Source of the DNA: Dyella terrae
GTDB taxonomy: Bacteria; Pseudomonadota; Gammaproteobacteria; Xanthomonadales; Rhodanobacteraceae
NCBI RefSeq assembly: GCF_004322705.1
Contig: NZ_SIZZ01000002.1
Location: forward strand, 186,001 to 250,000
Length of the DNA: 64,000 nt
Direction of reading: 5' to 3'
Shown here: in pieces, positions 44,087 to 53,762 of the stretch
How positions within the stretch are numbered: position 1 is the stretch's first letter
Layout of the letters: the number at the start of each line of letters is the position of its first letter
Made by a program: the position numbers and the translations under genes
The notes under the pieces: model-generated
Told to the model about the DNA's origin: nothing
Database searches by the model: none
What the model saw: only the letters and a program-made list of their open reading frames with translations

Positions 44087-44949
44087 CGAACGCGCCAGCC
44101 ATGGCATGTCGCCCCCAGCGCGGTGTCGCGCTGCTTGTGGTGCTTTGGGCATGCACGCTGCTCGCGATCCTGCTGGGTAGTTATGCCGCGCTCGCGCGCA
44201 CGGAGGGCTTGCAGGCGCGCTATCAGTTTTCGCAGGCCCGCGCGCATTACGCCGCGGAGGCGGGCGTGATGCGGGCGATCTACGCTTTGCAGGATCCGTC
44301 GCCGGCTACGCGCTGGATGCCGGACGGGCGCGATTACACCTTCACGTACGAAGACGCCCGGGTGACGCTGCGCGTGGTCGATGAAAGCGGGAAAGTTGAC
44401 ATCAACAGCGCGTCGCCGGATGTCCTTGGCGGCTTGTTCCGCGCTGCCGGCGTGCCGGACGGCCAGGCCAGCGAGCTGGCCAACCGGGTGGTGGAGTGGC
44501 GCAGTTTCGGCGTCCTTCCCGGTAGCCAGACGGGCGCCTACGGCATGGCCGGACGAGATTACAAGCCGCGACATGGGCCTTTTGCCAGCGTGGAGGAGTT
44601 GCAGATGGTGTTGGGCATGGAGCCGGCGATCTACCAGAAGATCGCCTCGCAGGTGACGCTGTGGTCGGGCCGCAACGCGCCCGAACCAACGTTCGCACCG
44701 CCCCTGGCGCTGATGGCCGTGCCGGGCATGACGCCGGCCCAGGCGCAGACCCTGCTGGCGGCAAGGGCTCAGCAAGGTGTAAACGCCACCCTAGGCGGCG
44801 GTCGGGGAGTGACGCATAGTATTTACTCAGAGGCGACCCTGCCGGATGGAACGCGCTCGATCTTGCGTGCCACGGTGCGGTTGCAGGGAGCCAGGTCCGG
44901 AGCACAGCCATACGCCGTGCTGCGCTGGCGGGAGGGTGAAGGGGAGTGA
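44083..44949 (+). CDS. gspK: Type II secretion minor pseudopilin GspK
   Basis: A 288-residue minor pseudopilin, the largest, capping the tip. The N-terminus PQRGVALLVVLWACTLLAIL has the K-type prepilin pattern, followed by ARAHYAAEAGVMRAIYAL. The SAM-like/helix-hairpin region has DESGKVDINSASPDVLGGLF and SVEELQMVLGMEPAIYQKI. ATG 44083 overlaps the gspJ stop (ATGA). The gene ends in a GTGA overlap with gspL. Confidence 0.94.
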   Translation: MTNAPAMACRPQRGVALLVVLWACTLLAILLGSYAALARTEGLQARYQFSQARAHYAAEAGVMRAIYALQDPSPATRWMPDGRDYTFTYEDARVTLRVVDESGKVDINSASPDVLGGLFRAAGVPDGQASELANRVVEWRSFGVLPGSQTGAYGMAGRDYKPRHGPFASVEELQMVLGMEPAIYQKIASQVTLWSGRNAPEPTFAPPLALMAVPGMTPAQAQTLLAARAQQGVNATLGGGRGVTHSIYSEATLPDGTRSILRATVRLQGARSGAQPYAVLRWREGEGE

Positions 44950-46109
44950 ATAAGACGAACGCGCTGCAACCGCAGTTCGAGCGCCTGCGCCGTGCCTGGC
45001 GTGCCTCGCCATTGCCGCGATTCCTTGGATGGTGGGGGCAGGAGCTGGCGGCCATGCTGCCCGATCGCTGGCGCCACGCCCTGCAGTCGGGCGCCATCTG
45101 GTTCCTGATCGAGCCGACGCCCGGCGGATGGCAGGTGCGTCGCTCCGGCCACGCCGAGGTGCTGGCCCGGTGGAGTGACGAGGGGGACGCCACCGTCCAG
45201 CAGGTCGCATTGAACGACGCCTTGCGCGGCGTTGATCGCGAAGACCTGCGCCTGGCCCTGTGCCTGCCCGCCGGCATGGTGCTGCGTCGTTCGCTGAGCC
45301 TGCCGATGGCCGCGCGCGACACGCTGCATCGCGTGGGCGCCTTTGAAATGGATCGCCAGACGCCGTTCCGCATCGACCAGGTGCGCTACGACATCCGCGA
45401 ACTCGATTTTCCACCCAGTGGCGGCCGCCTGATGGCCGAACTGGTCGTGGTGACGCGCGCTGTGCTCGATCCGCTGCTGGCGCGCCTGGAGCACCTGGGC
45501 ATCGCCGTCGATGCGGTGGATGTCGCCGATGGTGTTACCCGCCACGGCACCAATCTGTTGCCCCCCGAACTTGCGCCGCGTCGCGCCAACCCGCGTCGCC
45601 GCATCAATCTCATCCTGGCCACTGCCTGTGTCCTGCTCGTGGGGCTGGTGCTGGCGCAGTGGCTGCACAATCGCCGCGAAGTGCTGGCGCAAATGCAGAG
45701 CCAGGTGGAAACCCTGCGCGGTGAAGCGCAGCAGGTGGCAGCCTTGCGCCAGCAATTGCAGGACAACGCCGGTGCGGCGGGCTTCCTTGCCGCGCGCAAG
45801 CGAAACACCGTGTCGGCGCTGGCCGTCATGAAAGACATCAGCGAGCGACTGCCAACAAGCGCATGGCTTGAACGCCTGAGCATCGACAACACCGGCCAGA
45901 TCGGCTTCCAGGGGCAAAGTCCCCAGGCCGCGCGCCTGGTCGATGCGCTGAAGGGATCCCAGGTGATTACCGACGTGAACTTCCAGGGCACGATCCAGGC
46001 GGATCCGTCGACGGGCAAGGAGCGCTTCTATTTGGTGGCACGCATGCGCAAACCTGATGCGGGCAGGGTCGAGCCGGCCCCGGCCGCAAGCGCGCGGGGT
46101 GCGCCATGA
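44946..46109 (+). CDS. gspL: Type II secretion protein GspL (XpsL)
   Basis: A 387-residue bitopic protein linking GspE to the platform. The cytoplasmic actin-like domain (about residues 1-215) has LALCLPAGMVLRRSLSLP and VGAFEMDRQTPF. A membrane segment follows (about 221-240, INLILATACVLLVGLVLA), then a coiled coil and a PilN/GspL-like periplasmic domain with ISERLPTSAWLERLSI. The GTG start overlaps the gspK stop. PilN-like features are typical of Xanthomonas-type GspL. Confidence 0.92.
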   Translation: MNKTNALQPQFERLRRAWRASPLPRFLGWWGQELAAMLPDRWRHALQSGAIWFLIEPTPGGWQVRRSGHAEVLARWSDEGDATVQQVALNDALRGVDREDLRLALCLPAGMVLRRSLSLPMAARDTLHRVGAFEMDRQTPFRIDQVRYDIRELDFPPSGGRLMAELVVVTRAVLDPLLARLEHLGIAVDAVDVADGVTRHGTNLLPPELAPRRANPRRRINLILATACVLLVGLVLAQWLHNRREVLAQMQSQVETLRGEAQQVAALRQQLQDNAGAAGFLAARKRNTVSALAVMKDISERLPTSAWLERLSIDNTGQIGFQGQSPQAARLVDALKGSQVITDVNFQGTIQADPSTGKERFYLVARMRKPDAGRVEPAPAASARGAP

Positions 46110-46750
46110 AGATGCCCATCATGAGCCCGCGCGACAGCCGTATCGCCGCCATCCTCCTGTTGCTGGTGGTGTTGATCGCCGGCTACTTCGTCTTGCTGCA
46201 CGGTTGGTTCGTGTCGCCGTTGCTGGACATCCGTTCGCAGATGGCCGATTTGCGCGATACGCAGTCGCGCTTCGCCGCCGCCATCGCCGAGAAACCGGAA
46301 CTGCAGAAGCGCATCGCCATGCTGGGGCAGGGCCAGGCGGCCAGCCAGGCTTTCCTGCCGGAAGACAATCCCAGTGCTGCCGCAGCTGGCCTGATGCAGC
46401 GCGTGGTCGATGTGGTCGCGGCGCATCCGGAAGGCGGTAGCTGCGATGTCACCCAGAAAATGCCCGTTCCCAATCCGACCGCCGCGGCCAACGAGCCGTA
46501 TCGCAAAGTGGCCGTGAGCATCAGCCTGCGTTGCGACGTGCAGCCGCTGGCCGGCGCGCTGCAGCAGCTGGAGCAGGGCTCGCCTTATCTGTTCATCGAT
46601 GACATGAGCATCTACCGCAACCCGGTGGCGGCGCAGCAAAACAACGCGCTGCCGCTCGAAGTGCAGTTCACGCTGAGTGGCTATATCCGCCAGACCAAGG
46701 CGGCAGGTGCGGCGAATGCACCCGTCGCGACGCCGGGAGACGACTCGTGA
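46106..46750 (+). CDS. gspM: Type II secretion protein GspM (XpsM)
   Basis: A 214-residue bitopic protein. One membrane segment (about residues 13-33) is followed by a coiled coil (QMADLRDTQSRFAAAIAEKPE) and a periplasmic ferredoxin-like domain with LRCDVQPLAGALQQLEQGSPYLFIDDMSI, as in GspM-b proteins. ATG overlaps the gspL stop (ATGA). Partner of GspL in the inner membrane platform. Confidence 0.91.
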   Translation: MKMPIMSPRDSRIAAILLLLVVLIAGYFVLLHGWFVSPLLDIRSQMADLRDTQSRFAAAIAEKPELQKRIAMLGQGQAASQAFLPEDNPSAAAAGLMQRVVDVVAAHPEGGSCDVTQKMPVPNPTAAANEPYRKVAVSISLRCDVQPLAGALQQLEQGSPYLFIDDMSIYRNPVAAQQNNALPLEVQFTLSGYIRQTKAAGAANAPVATPGDDS

Positions 46751-47517
46751 ACGCCGCCGGCCAGCGTCGCCTGACGCCCGTCCTTGCCGGGACGGTCATT
46801 GGGCTTGCCGTGGTGTGCCTCGTCCTCATGGCCGGCGTGGGACGTGGCGTGCACTGGGACAGCCCCAGGACCCCCGCTGAACTGCCCGATGCGCGCGCCG
46901 GCAACCTCCCGGTACCCGTGCCCCTGGCGCAGTTCGCCGCGGTCTGGCAGCAGCCCCTGTTCAATCCCGATCGCAAGCCGGTGACGCGCGCGGCCAAGGG
47001 CGGCGCCAATCTCGGTGACATGCAGTTGACCGGCATCATCATGACGCCGGGCCTGCGCATGGCGTTGCTGCACGCCAAGGGTGGCGACAGCGACATTCGT
47101 GTTCGTGAAGGTGAGACCCTGCCCGATGGCAGCTGGAAACTGGTCGAACTGAAGCCGCGCGCAGCGGTGTTCGAATCCGGCAGCGGTCGCACCGAGCTGG
47201 AGCTGCCCGCCGGCGCACCGATCGATGCCCCCAAGCAGGTTGCCGCGACCCAGGCTTCGGCCAGCGTCCCTGCACTGGGCTTGCCGGCAGGCGCCATGCA
47301 GCGCGTGGCGCCGGGCACCGGCAATCACATGACATTCCAGGCCGGCGGTGACGGTACCGCGCGTGCGACATCGGCGGCTCCGTCGCCCGATAGCAACGCG
47401 CCACGCCCGCCGCAAAGCGACGAATCGCTGCAAGCCGACCGTATTCGACAACTCAAGGCCGCCATCCAGAAGCGCCGTGCCGAGCAAGCTGCCGGCACAC
47501 CAGAAGGAGCACATTGA
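46747..47517 (+). CDS. xpsN: Type II secretion protein GspN/XpsN (GspC-like)
   Basis: A 256-residue bitopic protein. One membrane segment (about residues 11-32) precedes a periplasmic HR-like domain with WQQPLFNPDRKPV, LGDMQLTGIIMTPGLRMALL and VREGETLPDGSWKLVEL, the pattern of GspC/XpsN, followed by a Pro/Ser-rich tail. The GTG start overlaps the gspM stop. Position between M and D matches XpsN of Xanthomonas, which connects the inner membrane platform to the secretin. Confidence 0.88.
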   Translation: MNAAGQRRLTPVLAGTVIGLAVVCLVLMAGVGRGVHWDSPRTPAELPDARAGNLPVPVPLAQFAAVWQQPLFNPDRKPVTRAAKGGANLGDMQLTGIIMTPGLRMALLHAKGGDSDIRVREGETLPDGSWKLVELKPRAAVFESGSGRTELELPAGAPIDAPKQVAATQASASVPALGLPAGAMQRVAPGTGNHMTFQAGGDGTARATSAAPSPDSNAPRPPQSDESLQADRIRQLKAAIQKRRAEQAAGTPEGAH

Positions 47518-47520
47518 TTT

Positions 47521-49860
47521 ATGTCCCGCCCATTCCTTACGTCCGCTCTTCGACTCAGTAGCCTGGCGGTGGCCCTCGGATTAGCCGGCTGCCAGGCGCT
47601 GCCCAAGCCACCGGATGACGGCATGCTCCAGCGCGAAGCGATGGCGGGCACCGAGAAGCCGGCCCCGAAGCCGCATCCGATCAATACCGGACAGCCGCCG
47701 CCGCCGGAAACGGTCATCCCGTCGCAGATCAACGCCGGCACCGGCACCTTCATCCGTCCCAGCGCACTGGCGACGCCGAAGCCGCAGGCTGCCGGTGAAG
47801 GCGCGGTGACCTTCAACTTCGAGAACCAGCCGGTGCAGGCCGTGGTGAAAGCCATCCTTGGCGACCTGCTCAAGCAGAACTACGTCATCACGCCAGGCGT
47901 GCAGGGCAATATTTCGTTCTCCACCTCGCAGCCGGTCGATTCGACGCAGGCGTTGCCGATTCTCGAAACGCTGCTGTCGTGGACGGGCAACGCGCTGGTG
48001 CTGCGCAATGGCACCTACACCGTGTTGCCGTCCAAGGACGCCGTATCCGGCGGGATCGTGCCGAGCCTCGGCGCCATGGCGCCGCGCGCGGGCCTGCAGG
48101 CGCGCCTTTTTCCGCTGCGCTTCATCTCGGCGAACGAGATGCAGAAGCTGGTGAAGCCGTTCGCGCGCGCTGATTCCGTTCTGCTGGTTGATCCCTCGCG
48201 CAATCTGATCGTCTTGTCGGGCACGCCGCAGGAGCTGGAAAACTACCAGCGCACGATCACCACCTTCGACGTCGACTGGTTGCGTGGCATGTCGGTGGGT
48301 GTATTCAACCTGCAGCACGCAAATGTGGCCGACCTGATGCCCAAGCTCGACGGCATGTTCGGCGCAAAGGGCGATACGCCGCTGGCGGGCATGTTCCGCT
48401 TCATTCCGATCGAGCGCACCAACGCCCTGGTCGTCATCACCACGCAGTCCGACTACCTGCGTGAGATCGGTGGCTGGATCACGAAGATCGACAACGGTGG
48501 TGGCAACGACCCGCAGTTGTTTGTCTATGACGTGCGCAACATCAAGGCCTCGGATCTCGCCCAGTACCTTGCGCAGATCTATACCAACAACGCCGGTAAC
48601 GGCGGCGGCGGTGGCGCGAAGGTGGGCCCGGGCCTGTCGTCGGGGACGCTTGGCAGTGCCGATAACGCCATGGGTTCGGCCAGCGGCATGGGCAGCACGG
48701 CCGGCAGTTTCGGCAGCAACACCAATGGCGGCCTGGTCGGCACCAACGGCAGCATGCCGGGGCTTAATGCCGGCGCGGGCTTTGGCAACAACAACAGCGG
48801 CTTTGGCTCTTCCGGCACCAGCATCGGCTCGCCATTTGGCGCGTCGCCGAATAACGGCGGCGGACAGTCGGGTGGACAGCAGTACGTTTCCGAAGACGGC
48901 AGCGTGCGCATCAGCTCGGTCGATTCGAACAACCAGCTGCTCGTGCGTGCGCGTCCTTCGCAGTGGGAGGAAATCGAATCGGCCATCCGCCGCCTCGACA
49001 ACACGCCGCTGCAGGTGCAGATCGAAACGCGCATCCTCGAAGTGAAACTCACCGGGCAGTTCCAGTTTGGCGTGCAGTGGTACCTCGAAGGCCTGATCGG
49101 TGGTTCGCCGGATGGCAATGGCGGTTACACGCCGGGCCAGCCGGGCAACCAGCAGCAGTGGGCGATTGGCGGCGGTGGCGCCACGTTCAGGCCGGGCACC
49201 GATTCGTTCTTCTACTCGTTCATCAACAAGAATCTGCAGGTCGCCGTGCACGCCATGGAGACCAACGGCAATACCAAGACCCTGTCCGCGCCATCGCTGG
49301 TCGTGCTCAACAACCAGACTGCGCAGATCCAAGTGGGCGACCAGGTGCCGATCAACCAGACCAGCGTGAACCCGGGCGTGGGGACGGCGACGTATAACCA
49401 GGTCAATTACCTCAACACGGGCGTGATCCTGAGCGTGCAGCCGCGCGTGAATCCGGGTGGCCTCGTGTACCTGAACGTCCAGCAGCAGGTGAGCTCACCC
49501 ACGACGCCAGCCGGTGCCACTAATCCCACGATCTCCCAGCGATCCATGGCGACGCAGGTGGCGGTGCAAAGCGGTCAGACGGTGTTGTTGGGCGGCCTCA
49601 TCCAGCAGAACGAAGACAACACCGACACCGGCGTGCCGGGCCTGAACCACGTGCCCATTTTCGGTCGCTTGTTCGGCACCACGAGCCGCGGCAAGGCACG
49701 CACGGAACTGATCGTGCTGATCACCCCGAAGGTGATCACCAATGGCGAAGAGGCCAAGCAGGTAACGGACGAGTACCAGCTCAAGTTCGAATCGCTTGCG
49801 CCGCTGCACGCGGTGCCAGTGGGCACGACGCCAGCTGTCACCGCGCCGGTCACCCACTAA
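47521..49860 (+). CDS. gspD: Type II secretion outer membrane secretin GspD (XpsD)
   Basis: A 779-residue secretin. A lipoprotein signal ends LGLAGCQ near residue 23. The N0 domain (VTFNFENQPVQAVVKAILGDLL) and N1-N3 domains follow. A striking Gly/Asn/Ser-rich insert covers about residues 355-456. The secretin core has VQIETRILEVKLTGQFQFGVQW, VGDQVPINQTSVNPG, and the signature TVLLGGLIQQNEDNTDTGVPGLNHVPIFGRLF. It forms the outer membrane channel. Being encoded last, after N, is the Xanthomonas-type order. Confidence 0.96.
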   Translation: MSRPFLTSALRLSSLAVALGLAGCQALPKPPDDGMLQREAMAGTEKPAPKPHPINTGQPPPPETVIPSQINAGTGTFIRPSALATPKPQAAGEGAVTFNFENQPVQAVVKAILGDLLKQNYVITPGVQGNISFSTSQPVDSTQALPILETLLSWTGNALVLRNGTYTVLPSKDAVSGGIVPSLGAMAPRAGLQARLFPLRFISANEMQKLVKPFARADSVLLVDPSRNLIVLSGTPQELENYQRTITTFDVDWLRGMSVGVFNLQHANVADLMPKLDGMFGAKGDTPLAGMFRFIPIERTNALVVITTQSDYLREIGGWITKIDNGGGNDPQLFVYDVRNIKASDLAQYLAQIYTNNAGNGGGGGAKVGPGLSSGTLGSADNAMGSASGMGSTAGSFGSNTNGGLVGTNGSMPGLNAGAGFGNNNSGFGSSGTSIGSPFGASPNNGGGQSGGQQYVSEDGSVRISSVDSNNQLLVRARPSQWEEIESAIRRLDNTPLQVQIETRILEVKLTGQFQFGVQWYLEGLIGGSPDGNGGYTPGQPGNQQQWAIGGGGATFRPGTDSFFYSFINKNLQVAVHAMETNGNTKTLSAPSLVVLNNQTAQIQVGDQVPINQTSVNPGVGTATYNQVNYLNTGVILSVQPRVNPGGLVYLNVQQQVSSPTTPAGATNPTISQRSMATQVAVQSGQTVLLGGLIQQNEDNTDTGVPGLNHVPIFGRLFGTTSRGKARTELIVLITPKVITNGEEAKQVTDEYQLKFESLAPLHAVPVGTTPAVTAPVTH

Positions 49861-49869
49861 GCGACCTAC

Positions 49870-49902
49870 GAGGAACGCCCCCGACACCGGCGGGCGTTCC
49901 TC
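49870..49902 (+). terminator. Hairpin after gspD
   Basis: GAGGAACGCCC and GGGCGTTCCTC form an 11-bp perfect stem around an 11-base loop, starting 9 bases after the gspD stop. There is no T tract. It probably marks the end of the xps operon. Confidence 0.6.
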
Positions 49903-49920
49903 GCCGGTATCATGCCGGCG

Positions 49921-52422
49921 ATGAGTACCCCTGTTTTTCCCATCGCGGCCATCCTTCCCGGTATTCGGGCATCGCTCGCCGCGCACCCGCGCCTGGTGCT
50001 CGAGGCGCCGCCTGGTGCCGGCAAGACCACGCAGGTGCCGCTGGCGCTGCTGGATGAAAGCTGGCTGGGCGGGCGCAAGATACTCATGCTGGAGCCGCGC
50101 CGCATCGCCGCGCGTGCGGCCGCGCAGTTCATGTCGAAACAACGTGGCGAGGAGCTGGGCCAGACGGTCGGTTATCGCATCCGCTTTGAGTCGAAGATCA
50201 CGGCCGCGACGCGAATCGAGGTCGTCACCGAAGGCATCCTCACGCGCATGATCCAGGACGATCCGGAGCTCGGCGCTTACGGTGCGATCCTGTTCGACGA
50301 GTTCCACGAACGTCATCTGGCGGCCGACCTTGGCGCGGCGCTGGCGCTGGACGTGCAGTCGACGCTTCGACCCCAGCTGCGCATCGTGGTGATGTCGGCG
50401 ACGCTGGACGGCGAGCGCATCGCGCAGTGGCTGGGCGCGCCGCGCATCACAAGTCCTGGCCGCAGCTTTCCCGTGCGGATGGACTATCCGCCGGCACGCG
50501 CGCAGGAATCCGTTGAACATCATCTTGCCCGCGTCACGCGGCAGGCGCTGCAGGAAAACGACGGCGACGTGCTTGCGTTCCTGCCCGGCCGACGCGAAAT
50601 AGCGCGTGCCGAAGCCGTGCTGACGCAGTCACTCGATCGCGACGACGTGGATGTGGTCGTGCTGCATGGCGAGCTGTCGCTGGCCGAGCAGCAGGCCGCA
50701 CTGAGTCCGGCCGAACCCGGCATGCGTCGCATCGTGCTTGCCACCAACGTGGCGGAGTCGAGCGTGACCTTGCCGGGCATTCGCGCCGTGGTCGACAGCG
50801 GCCTGGCACGCGAACCGCGCTTCGATCCGAGTTCGGGATTCACGCGGCTCGAAACGGTGACCATTTCGCAGGCGTCGGCTGACCAGCGCGCGGGCCGTGC
50901 AGGTCGTGTCGCCGAAGGCACCGCGTATCGCCTGTGGCCGCAGAGCAAGCGCCTCGATGTGGCGCGCACGGCGGAGATTGCGCAGGCCGAACTATCTGGA
51001 CTCGCGCTGGAGCTGGCGTCCTGGGGCAGTGCGGATCTGCCGTGGCTGGATGCGCCGCCCGTCGGCGCTCTGGCGCAGGCCCGCGCATTGCTGGTCATGC
51101 TTGGCGCCCTCGATGCGCTCGGTGGCATCACCGCGCTGGGACGCCGCATGCTTGAGCTGGGCGCCACGCCGAGGCTTGGTGCGGCAGCATTGCGCGCGCC
51201 GCCGGAACTGCAGGCCCTGGTCGCCGATCTTCTCGCCCTGATGGATGCGCGTTCACCCTTGCGGGGCGAGCGTGCCCGTAGCGACGACTTCCGCGAACGC
51301 CTGCTGGCGTTGCACGCCTGGCGCGATCGCCATGCGGCGGGTGCGCGAGGTGGCGCCGATGCCGGCGCACTGGCGGCGATCGAGCAGGCGAGCAAGGGAT
51401 GGCGAAAGCGTCTGGACGTCCGTTCACCCGCCAGTGGCGTGCCGGACAGTCACGCCGTGGGCGACCTGTTGATGCACGCGTTTCCGGATCGCGTCGCGCG
51501 TCGCGACGACAACCATCCGTTGCGCTACACCCTGGCCAATGGCCGCGGCGCGCGATTGCACGAGCAGACGGCCTTGCTGGGCGAGCCCTGGCTGGTGGCT
51601 CTGGACTTGCGCTTCGACGCGCGCGACAGCCTGATTCTCGCGGCAGCACCATTGGACGTGCGTGCACTCGAGCGTGACTTCAGCACGCTGTTCCGACGCG
51701 AGCGCACCGTGCGCTGGAACGATGACCGCAACGTCGTCGAAGCCTTCGATGAGCAGCGCTTCGCCGCGATCGTGATCGCGCGTCGCAGTGTGCCGCCACA
51801 GCCCGAGGATGCCTTGCCCGCGCTGTTGTCGGCGATTCGCGACAAGGGCATCGATGCCTTGCCCTGGAGTGAAAACGCCCGCCGGTTGCGTACGCGCATG
51901 CAGGCCTTGCGCGCGTGGATGCCCGAGCTCGGATTGCCGGACGTGTCCGACGAAGCCTTGCTGGCTTCGCTGGAGGCCTGGCTTGGTCCGTATCTCACGG
52001 GCAAGCGGCGCATCGACGCGATCGGCGTCGACGACCTGTCGCAGGCGCTGGCCTCCATGGTCGATTACGACCAGCGTCGTGCGCTGGACGAACAGGCGCC
52101 GGAGAGCATGACCGTGCCCAGCGGCATGACGCGCCGCATCGAGTACGCGCCCGGCGAACCGCCCGTCTTGGCGGTCAAGTTGCAGGAGTTATTCGGCCTG
52201 GCCGACACGCCACGCGTGGGTGGCGGACGCATTCCGGTGACCTTGCATCTGCTGTCACCGGCGGGACGCCCCATCCAGGTGACCCAGGACCTCAAGGGCT
52301 TCTGGGAACGCACGTATCCGGAAGTGAAGAAGGAACTGAAGGGGCGATATCCACGGCATCCATGGCCAGATGATCCGTGGACGGCGGTGGCGACGCACCG
52401 GGCGAAGCCGCGCGGGACGTGA
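49921..52422 (+). CDS. hrpB: ATP-dependent helicase HrpB
   Basis: An 833-residue DEAH/RHA-type helicase. Walker A is EAPPGAGKTTQVPLAL, the DExH box reads LFDEFHERHLAADLG, motif III is MSATLDGERI, motif VI is QRAGRAGRVAEG. The C-terminal HrpB domain has SVPPQPEDALPALLSAIRDKG and the final RYPRHPWPDDPWTA. The start is taken at ATG 49921, where the family similarity begins; ATG 49912 is nine bases upstream. The function is RNA-related but not firmly known. The gene ends directly at palindrome E3. Confidence 0.95.
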   Translation: MSTPVFPIAAILPGIRASLAAHPRLVLEAPPGAGKTTQVPLALLDESWLGGRKILMLEPRRIAARAAAQFMSKQRGEELGQTVGYRIRFESKITAATRIEVVTEGILTRMIQDDPELGAYGAILFDEFHERHLAADLGAALALDVQSTLRPQLRIVVMSATLDGERIAQWLGAPRITSPGRSFPVRMDYPPARAQESVEHHLARVTRQALQENDGDVLAFLPGRREIARAEAVLTQSLDRDDVDVVVLHGELSLAEQQAALSPAEPGMRRIVLATNVAESSVTLPGIRAVVDSGLAREPRFDPSSGFTRLETVTISQASADQRAGRAGRVAEGTAYRLWPQSKRLDVARTAEIAQAELSGLALELASWGSADLPWLDAPPVGALAQARALLVMLGALDALGGITALGRRMLELGATPRLGAAALRAPPELQALVADLLALMDARSPLRGERARSDDFRERLLALHAWRDRHAAGARGGADAGALAAIEQASKGWRKRLDVRSPASGVPDSHAVGDLLMHAFPDRVARRDDNHPLRYTLANGRGARLHEQTALLGEPWLVALDLRFDARDSLILAAAPLDVRALERDFSTLFRRERTVRWNDDRNVVEAFDEQRFAAIVIARRSVPPQPEDALPALLSAIRDKGIDALPWSENARRLRTRMQALRAWMPELGLPDVSDEALLASLEAWLGPYLTGKRRIDAIGVDDLSQALASMVDYDQRRALDEQAPESMTVPSGMTRRIEYAPGEPPVLAVKLQELFGLADTPRVGGGRIPVTLHLLSPAGRPIQVTQDLKGFWERTYPEVKKELKGRYPRHPWPDDPWTAVATHRAKPRGT

Positions 52423-52537
52423 GGTCGCGTGCTGGTGCACGCGGTGAACGGTGAACAGTAAACGGTGCAAGGCAAGCACGGGCAAACATGCAGGTCGCCC
52501 TTACCGTTCACCGTTTACAGCCCGCGCAGCGGGCGAA
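52423..52537. repeat. Heptamer palindrome, copy E3
   Basis: It fills the whole convergent gap between the hrpB and glk stop codons. Left arm: a GTGC-TG-GTGCAC hairpin-like start, then heptamers TGAACGG TGAACAG TAAACGG TGCAAGG. Right arm on the minus strand: a GCCCGC-TGC-GCGGGC hairpin, CTG, then TAAACGG TGAACGG TAAGGGC. The hairpins could act as a shared terminator. Confidence 0.88.
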
Positions 52538-52538
52538 C

Positions 52539-53561
52539 TCACTCGCCAGCGGGTACCAGTGGCAGGCCGCTCTCAAGCACCGCGAATGCCGCTGCGCCAA
52601 GCAGGCCCGGCTCCGGATGCGTCATGGCGATCGTCGGCACCTGCACCATCGTTTCCTGGAAACGACCCTTCGCTTCGAAGCGCGAACGGAAGCCGCCGTG
52701 CTTGAGCCACGGAAGCAGGATGGGCAGCACGCCGCCGGTGAGGAACACGCCTTCCCAGCCGCCCAGGCTCAGCACCAGGTCACCGGCGACGCTGCCGAAG
52801 ATGCCGGCCAGCGTTTCGACCGTGCGAATGCACAGGGCATCGGTCCCGGCGTTGGCGCGGTCGGTGATGTCTTCCGGCGTGTAGTCCTCGGCGGGCAAAC
52901 CGTGGATGTCGGCGAGGGCGAGGTAAAGGTTCACCAGGCCATTGCCGCAGATCATGCGTTCGTTGGAGACGCGACCAAAGCGCGCGTTGAGGCGATGCAG
53001 GATTTCGACGTCTTCCGCCGTGTGCGCGGCAAAGCCGGCATGGCCGCCTTCGGTTTCGAGCACTGTCCAGCGGCCCTCACGCAGCAGCAGACCTGCAACG
53101 CCCAGGCCCGTGCCCGGGCCCATCACCACGAAAGTCTGCGTGTGATGGGCACCGAGATGCGGCAACGCTTGCGGACCGACGGCTTCAAGCTGGTCGTGCC
53201 GCAGCAACGGCACGGCCATGCCCTGCGCGGCGAAATCGTTAACCAGTCGCACGGAGTCGAGTTTCAACTCGGCCTGCAGGCCATGCGCCGACACCGCCCA
53301 GGGATTGTTGGTGACCTTCACCGTTTCGCCATCGGCAATACGGCCGGCCGCTGCAATCACGGCGCGCGTCGCATGGTTGCCCGTGTCCGCGAAGTACTGG
53401 CGGATGGTCTCAGCCAGCGACGGGAAATCTTTCACGCGGTAACGGCGCACGCTGTCGAGCAGCAGCGGCGTGGGGCGGGTGGGATCGGCGAGAGCGAAGC
53501 GAACGTTGGTGCCGCCCAGGTCAGCGAGCAGCGTGATGGCGGCGTTGGCGGTAGATCTCAT
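52539..53561 (-). CDS. glk: Glucokinase
   Basis: A 340-residue bacterial glucokinase, phosphorylating glucose with ATP. The phosphate-binding motif LLADLGGTNVRFALAD lies near the N-terminus. The catalytic Asp is in VRLVNDFAAQG, the second ATP motif reads FVVMGPGTGLGVAGLL, the zinc-less sugar-binding ETEGGHAGFA follows, and LSLGGWEGVFLTGGVLP is at the adenosine site. ATG 53561 has AGGA 7 bases upstream; the longer frame reads through the promoter region. It lies next to a beta-glucosidase whose product is glucose. Confidence 0.95.
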   Translation of the reverse strand: MRSTANAAITLLADLGGTNVRFALADPTRPTPLLLDSVRRYRVKDFPSLAETIRQYFADTGNHATRAVIAAAGRIADGETVKVTNNPWAVSAHGLQAELKLDSVRLVNDFAAQGMAVPLLRHDQLEAVGPQALPHLGAHHTQTFVVMGPGTGLGVAGLLLREGRWTVLETEGGHAGFAAHTAEDVEILHRLNARFGRVSNERMICGNGLVNLYLALADIHGLPAEDYTPEDITDRANAGTDALCIRTVETLAGIFGSVAGDLVLSLGGWEGVFLTGGVLPILLPWLKHGGFRSRFEAKGRFQETMVQVPTIAMTHPEPGLLGAAAFAVLESGLPLVPAGE

Positions 53562-53762
53562 GAACAATCCTGGCAACGGGTCAGGTCGCACCGCCACGTG
53601 GCGTGGGCCTGGGGTCGGTCCCTGTTGTCCGCCGCGCTTGGCGGCGGGTGGGGAAACGTCTGAGTGTACGTCAGTAGACGACCGAAGGATGACAGGCTGC
53701 AAACGAATTCAGGAACTGCGGGACCCTACTGTTCCGAATGTTCGTGATGTCTAAGGCTTTGC

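Noticed and set aside
47581-49332. 583-codon minus-strand frame opposite gspD
   Set aside because: Shadow of the secretin gene; long only because of the high GC content.
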